From positions 794,001 to 850,000 of the forward strand of contig JACVTC010000035.1 in assembly GCA_016946835.1 (NCBI GenBank): 56,000 nt of DNA, written 5' to 3'. Position numbers and translations under genes: made by a program. The notes beneath the pieces were generated by a model. It saw nothing but the letters and a program-made list of their open reading frames with translations, did not search any database and was not told where the DNA came from. Each line of letters opens with the position of its first letter. Positions within the stretch are counted from its first letter, which is position 1. The DNA comes from Neocallimastix lanati (nom. inval.). Its lineage: Eukaryota > Neocallimastigomycota > Neocallimastigomycetes > Neocallimastigales > Neocallimastigaceae. Of this stretch, positions 54,651 through 56,000 are shown piece by piece.

Positions 54651-56000
54651 TAAACAATTTTATGATTTGTTAAATGATAATCTTCATTTCTCTGTTAAAA
54701 TTAATTATAAAGAATGAAAAGATTATTCTTCAAACTCTAATGACCGCCAATCCAATTGTAATAAAGTCAAAAGGCTTATTTTTTATTCTGAAAAGAGAGA
54801 TGGTGTTATTTAATTAAATTCTATATTTAAACTTGTATGTATATGTCTTCAGGAAACTGGTAAAAAAAAGTTCTTTTCTATAGGGAACTTTCCTTCTATT
54901 TTTGGTTTATAATTCTGTTTTTAATACTCTGTTTATAATACTCAGAATACAAATATATTGTCTCACAATTTCTTTTCTGTTTTAGTAAGTAATCTTGAAT
55001 CCAAATTTGATGAAACATCAGCAGACGATTAGGTTAAAGAATTTATCAATATTTCAATTAGTGTTGGTAAAGAAATTAAAGCTTTTATTCCCTCCAAATT
55101 TAAAAATCTTGCTTTCCACTGCCCAGAGTATGTAAAGAAGATTTCAATTGCCAAATATTTAGCATATGAAAATATTAAACCTTTTTCAGATTGCCCTTCA
55201 ATGGATACTTATTTAGATCAATTTATTCAGTATCATAAACTTTTCAAAGCTTTGAAAAAGCTTAAAAGCTCCTTACGTTCCAATCGTTATAAAGCAAATA
55301 TTGTCAAAATTAGTAACTATTTTATGAACAAAGACTATATAGTCGTGGTTGGCGTGGTCTCAAGAAAATCTCTAATCCTGCATATTTAGCTCCTATTCTT
55401 CATTTTGTTAAATTTGAATTTGGTCAGGATTTATTTGATTGCAATGATCAACTTAATCGTTGGACTGAATATTACAAGGACTTAGCGTCTAATTCTTTTG
55501 GTCACAGCTTAAACCAAGATTATTTGGCAAATGCTTTCTTTAATAATCCTTTTAATCGAAATACCTGGAATATAAATGATCCTATTTCACTCTCTGATAT
55601 AAGAAACACAATATTTCTGTGAGGCGTAACAAAGCACCTGGACCTGATATTCCTATAGAATTTTATAAAGCATACTTCTGTAATCATATATTATTAGCAA
55701 AGCATTATATTGCGCTCCTCTCTTAGGTTTAAACAAAAACAATTCTAAGAGTGTACAATCTTTAATTAACATTGCATTGTTGTGGTGTATTGATTCTGAC
55801 TCCTTGAACAAGGAAAATTATCTTATCTTTGAAAAGAAAAAAAAATGTAAAGAGTTATATCAATAGGAACTCAACGATTAGTGTATATGTTTTATCATGT
55901 AATCTTCAAATATTTCCATTTGCTGGCTTTTGTGATTTTCTTCAAATAAAATGCTTTTGCAAATGGAAAAATTCAGAATGTATCATTAAAGATCTCATAA
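54651..56000 (+). mobile_element. LINE relic, endonuclease to RT start, runs off right edge
   Basis: Plus-strand pieces in order: CICLQETGKKK near 54840 (the CLQETG strand of LINE apurinic-type endonucleases); SNLESKFDETSADD near 54990; a long conserved pre-RT segment (EIKAFIPSKFKNLAFHCPEY, then PSMDTYLDQFIQYHKLFKAL at 55196); LAPILHFVKFEFGQDLFDC, CNDQLNRWTEYYKDL, SLSDIRNTI; and the RT opening RRNKAPGPD.IPIEFYKAYF near 55622-55679. Frameshifts (about 55340, 55615 and one in APGPD) and a stop near 55030 disable it. This is the least decayed LINE 5' half in the window. Confidence 0.88.

Overview
The window is extremely AT-rich eukaryotic DNA, full of homopolymer runs and AAT/TTTA microsatellites. 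It has small GT–AG introns, poly-Asn/Ser proteins, and decayed Ty1/copia and LINE retroelements. The set of genes (a Kcs1-type inositol hexakisphosphate kinase, a Vtc4-type polyphosphate polymerase, a Ptc2/3-type PP2C, an MTR4 relic with fungal wording) together with the base composition fits an anaerobic gut fungus (Neocallimastigomycota). Dictyostelids share the AT bias and Asn tracts but fit less well. This assignment is inference from gene content, not from a marker gene.

Layout from left to right: a RING/TRAF-zinc-finger gene (1-1029, minus, cut by the window edge); an intronless Gln/Lys-rich orphan gene (3123-4463, plus); a rearranged graveyard of MTR4 helicase fragments and copia debris between two copies of a repeat (4798-6380); formyltetrahydrofolate deformylase purU (6665-7537, minus); a six-exon PP2C phosphatase (9694-11845, plus) with a 7-bp satellite in intron 2; a dead copia element (12.6-14.4 kb, minus); a Kcs1-like inositol hexakisphosphate kinase (15410-17536, minus); a twelve-exon DET1 homologue (20966-26312, plus) carrying an Asn/Ser-rich insertion of about 650 residues; a retroelement block (26.7-33.4 kb) with another dead copia, two short LINE 3'-end insertions and two longer LINE relics; a Ser/Asn-rich single-pass membrane protein with a PP1-docking motif (34184-36703, minus); gene-poor AT-rich DNA with two decayed Cys-rich membrane-protein fragments and a LINE relic (36.7-50.2 kb); a seven-exon VTC4-like gene (50224-53259, plus) that ends before the usual membrane domain; and a LINE relic running off the right edge.

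Exon structures of PP2C, DET1, VTC4-like and the RING/TRAF gene were assembled by hand from reading frame, GT/AG sites and recognisable family motifs. Two genes belong to one signalling axis: the Kcs1-like kinase makes inositol pyrophosphates, and the VTC4-like enzyme has the SPX domain that senses them. The others look like unrelated housekeeping or regulatory genes, separated by kilobases of low-complexity DNA. I saw no tRNA, rRNA, CRISPR array or gene cluster. The most interesting items are the DET1 protein with its giant insertion, the membrane-domain-less VTC4, the dispersed MTR4 pseudogene, and an orphan protein with a diverged internal duplication.
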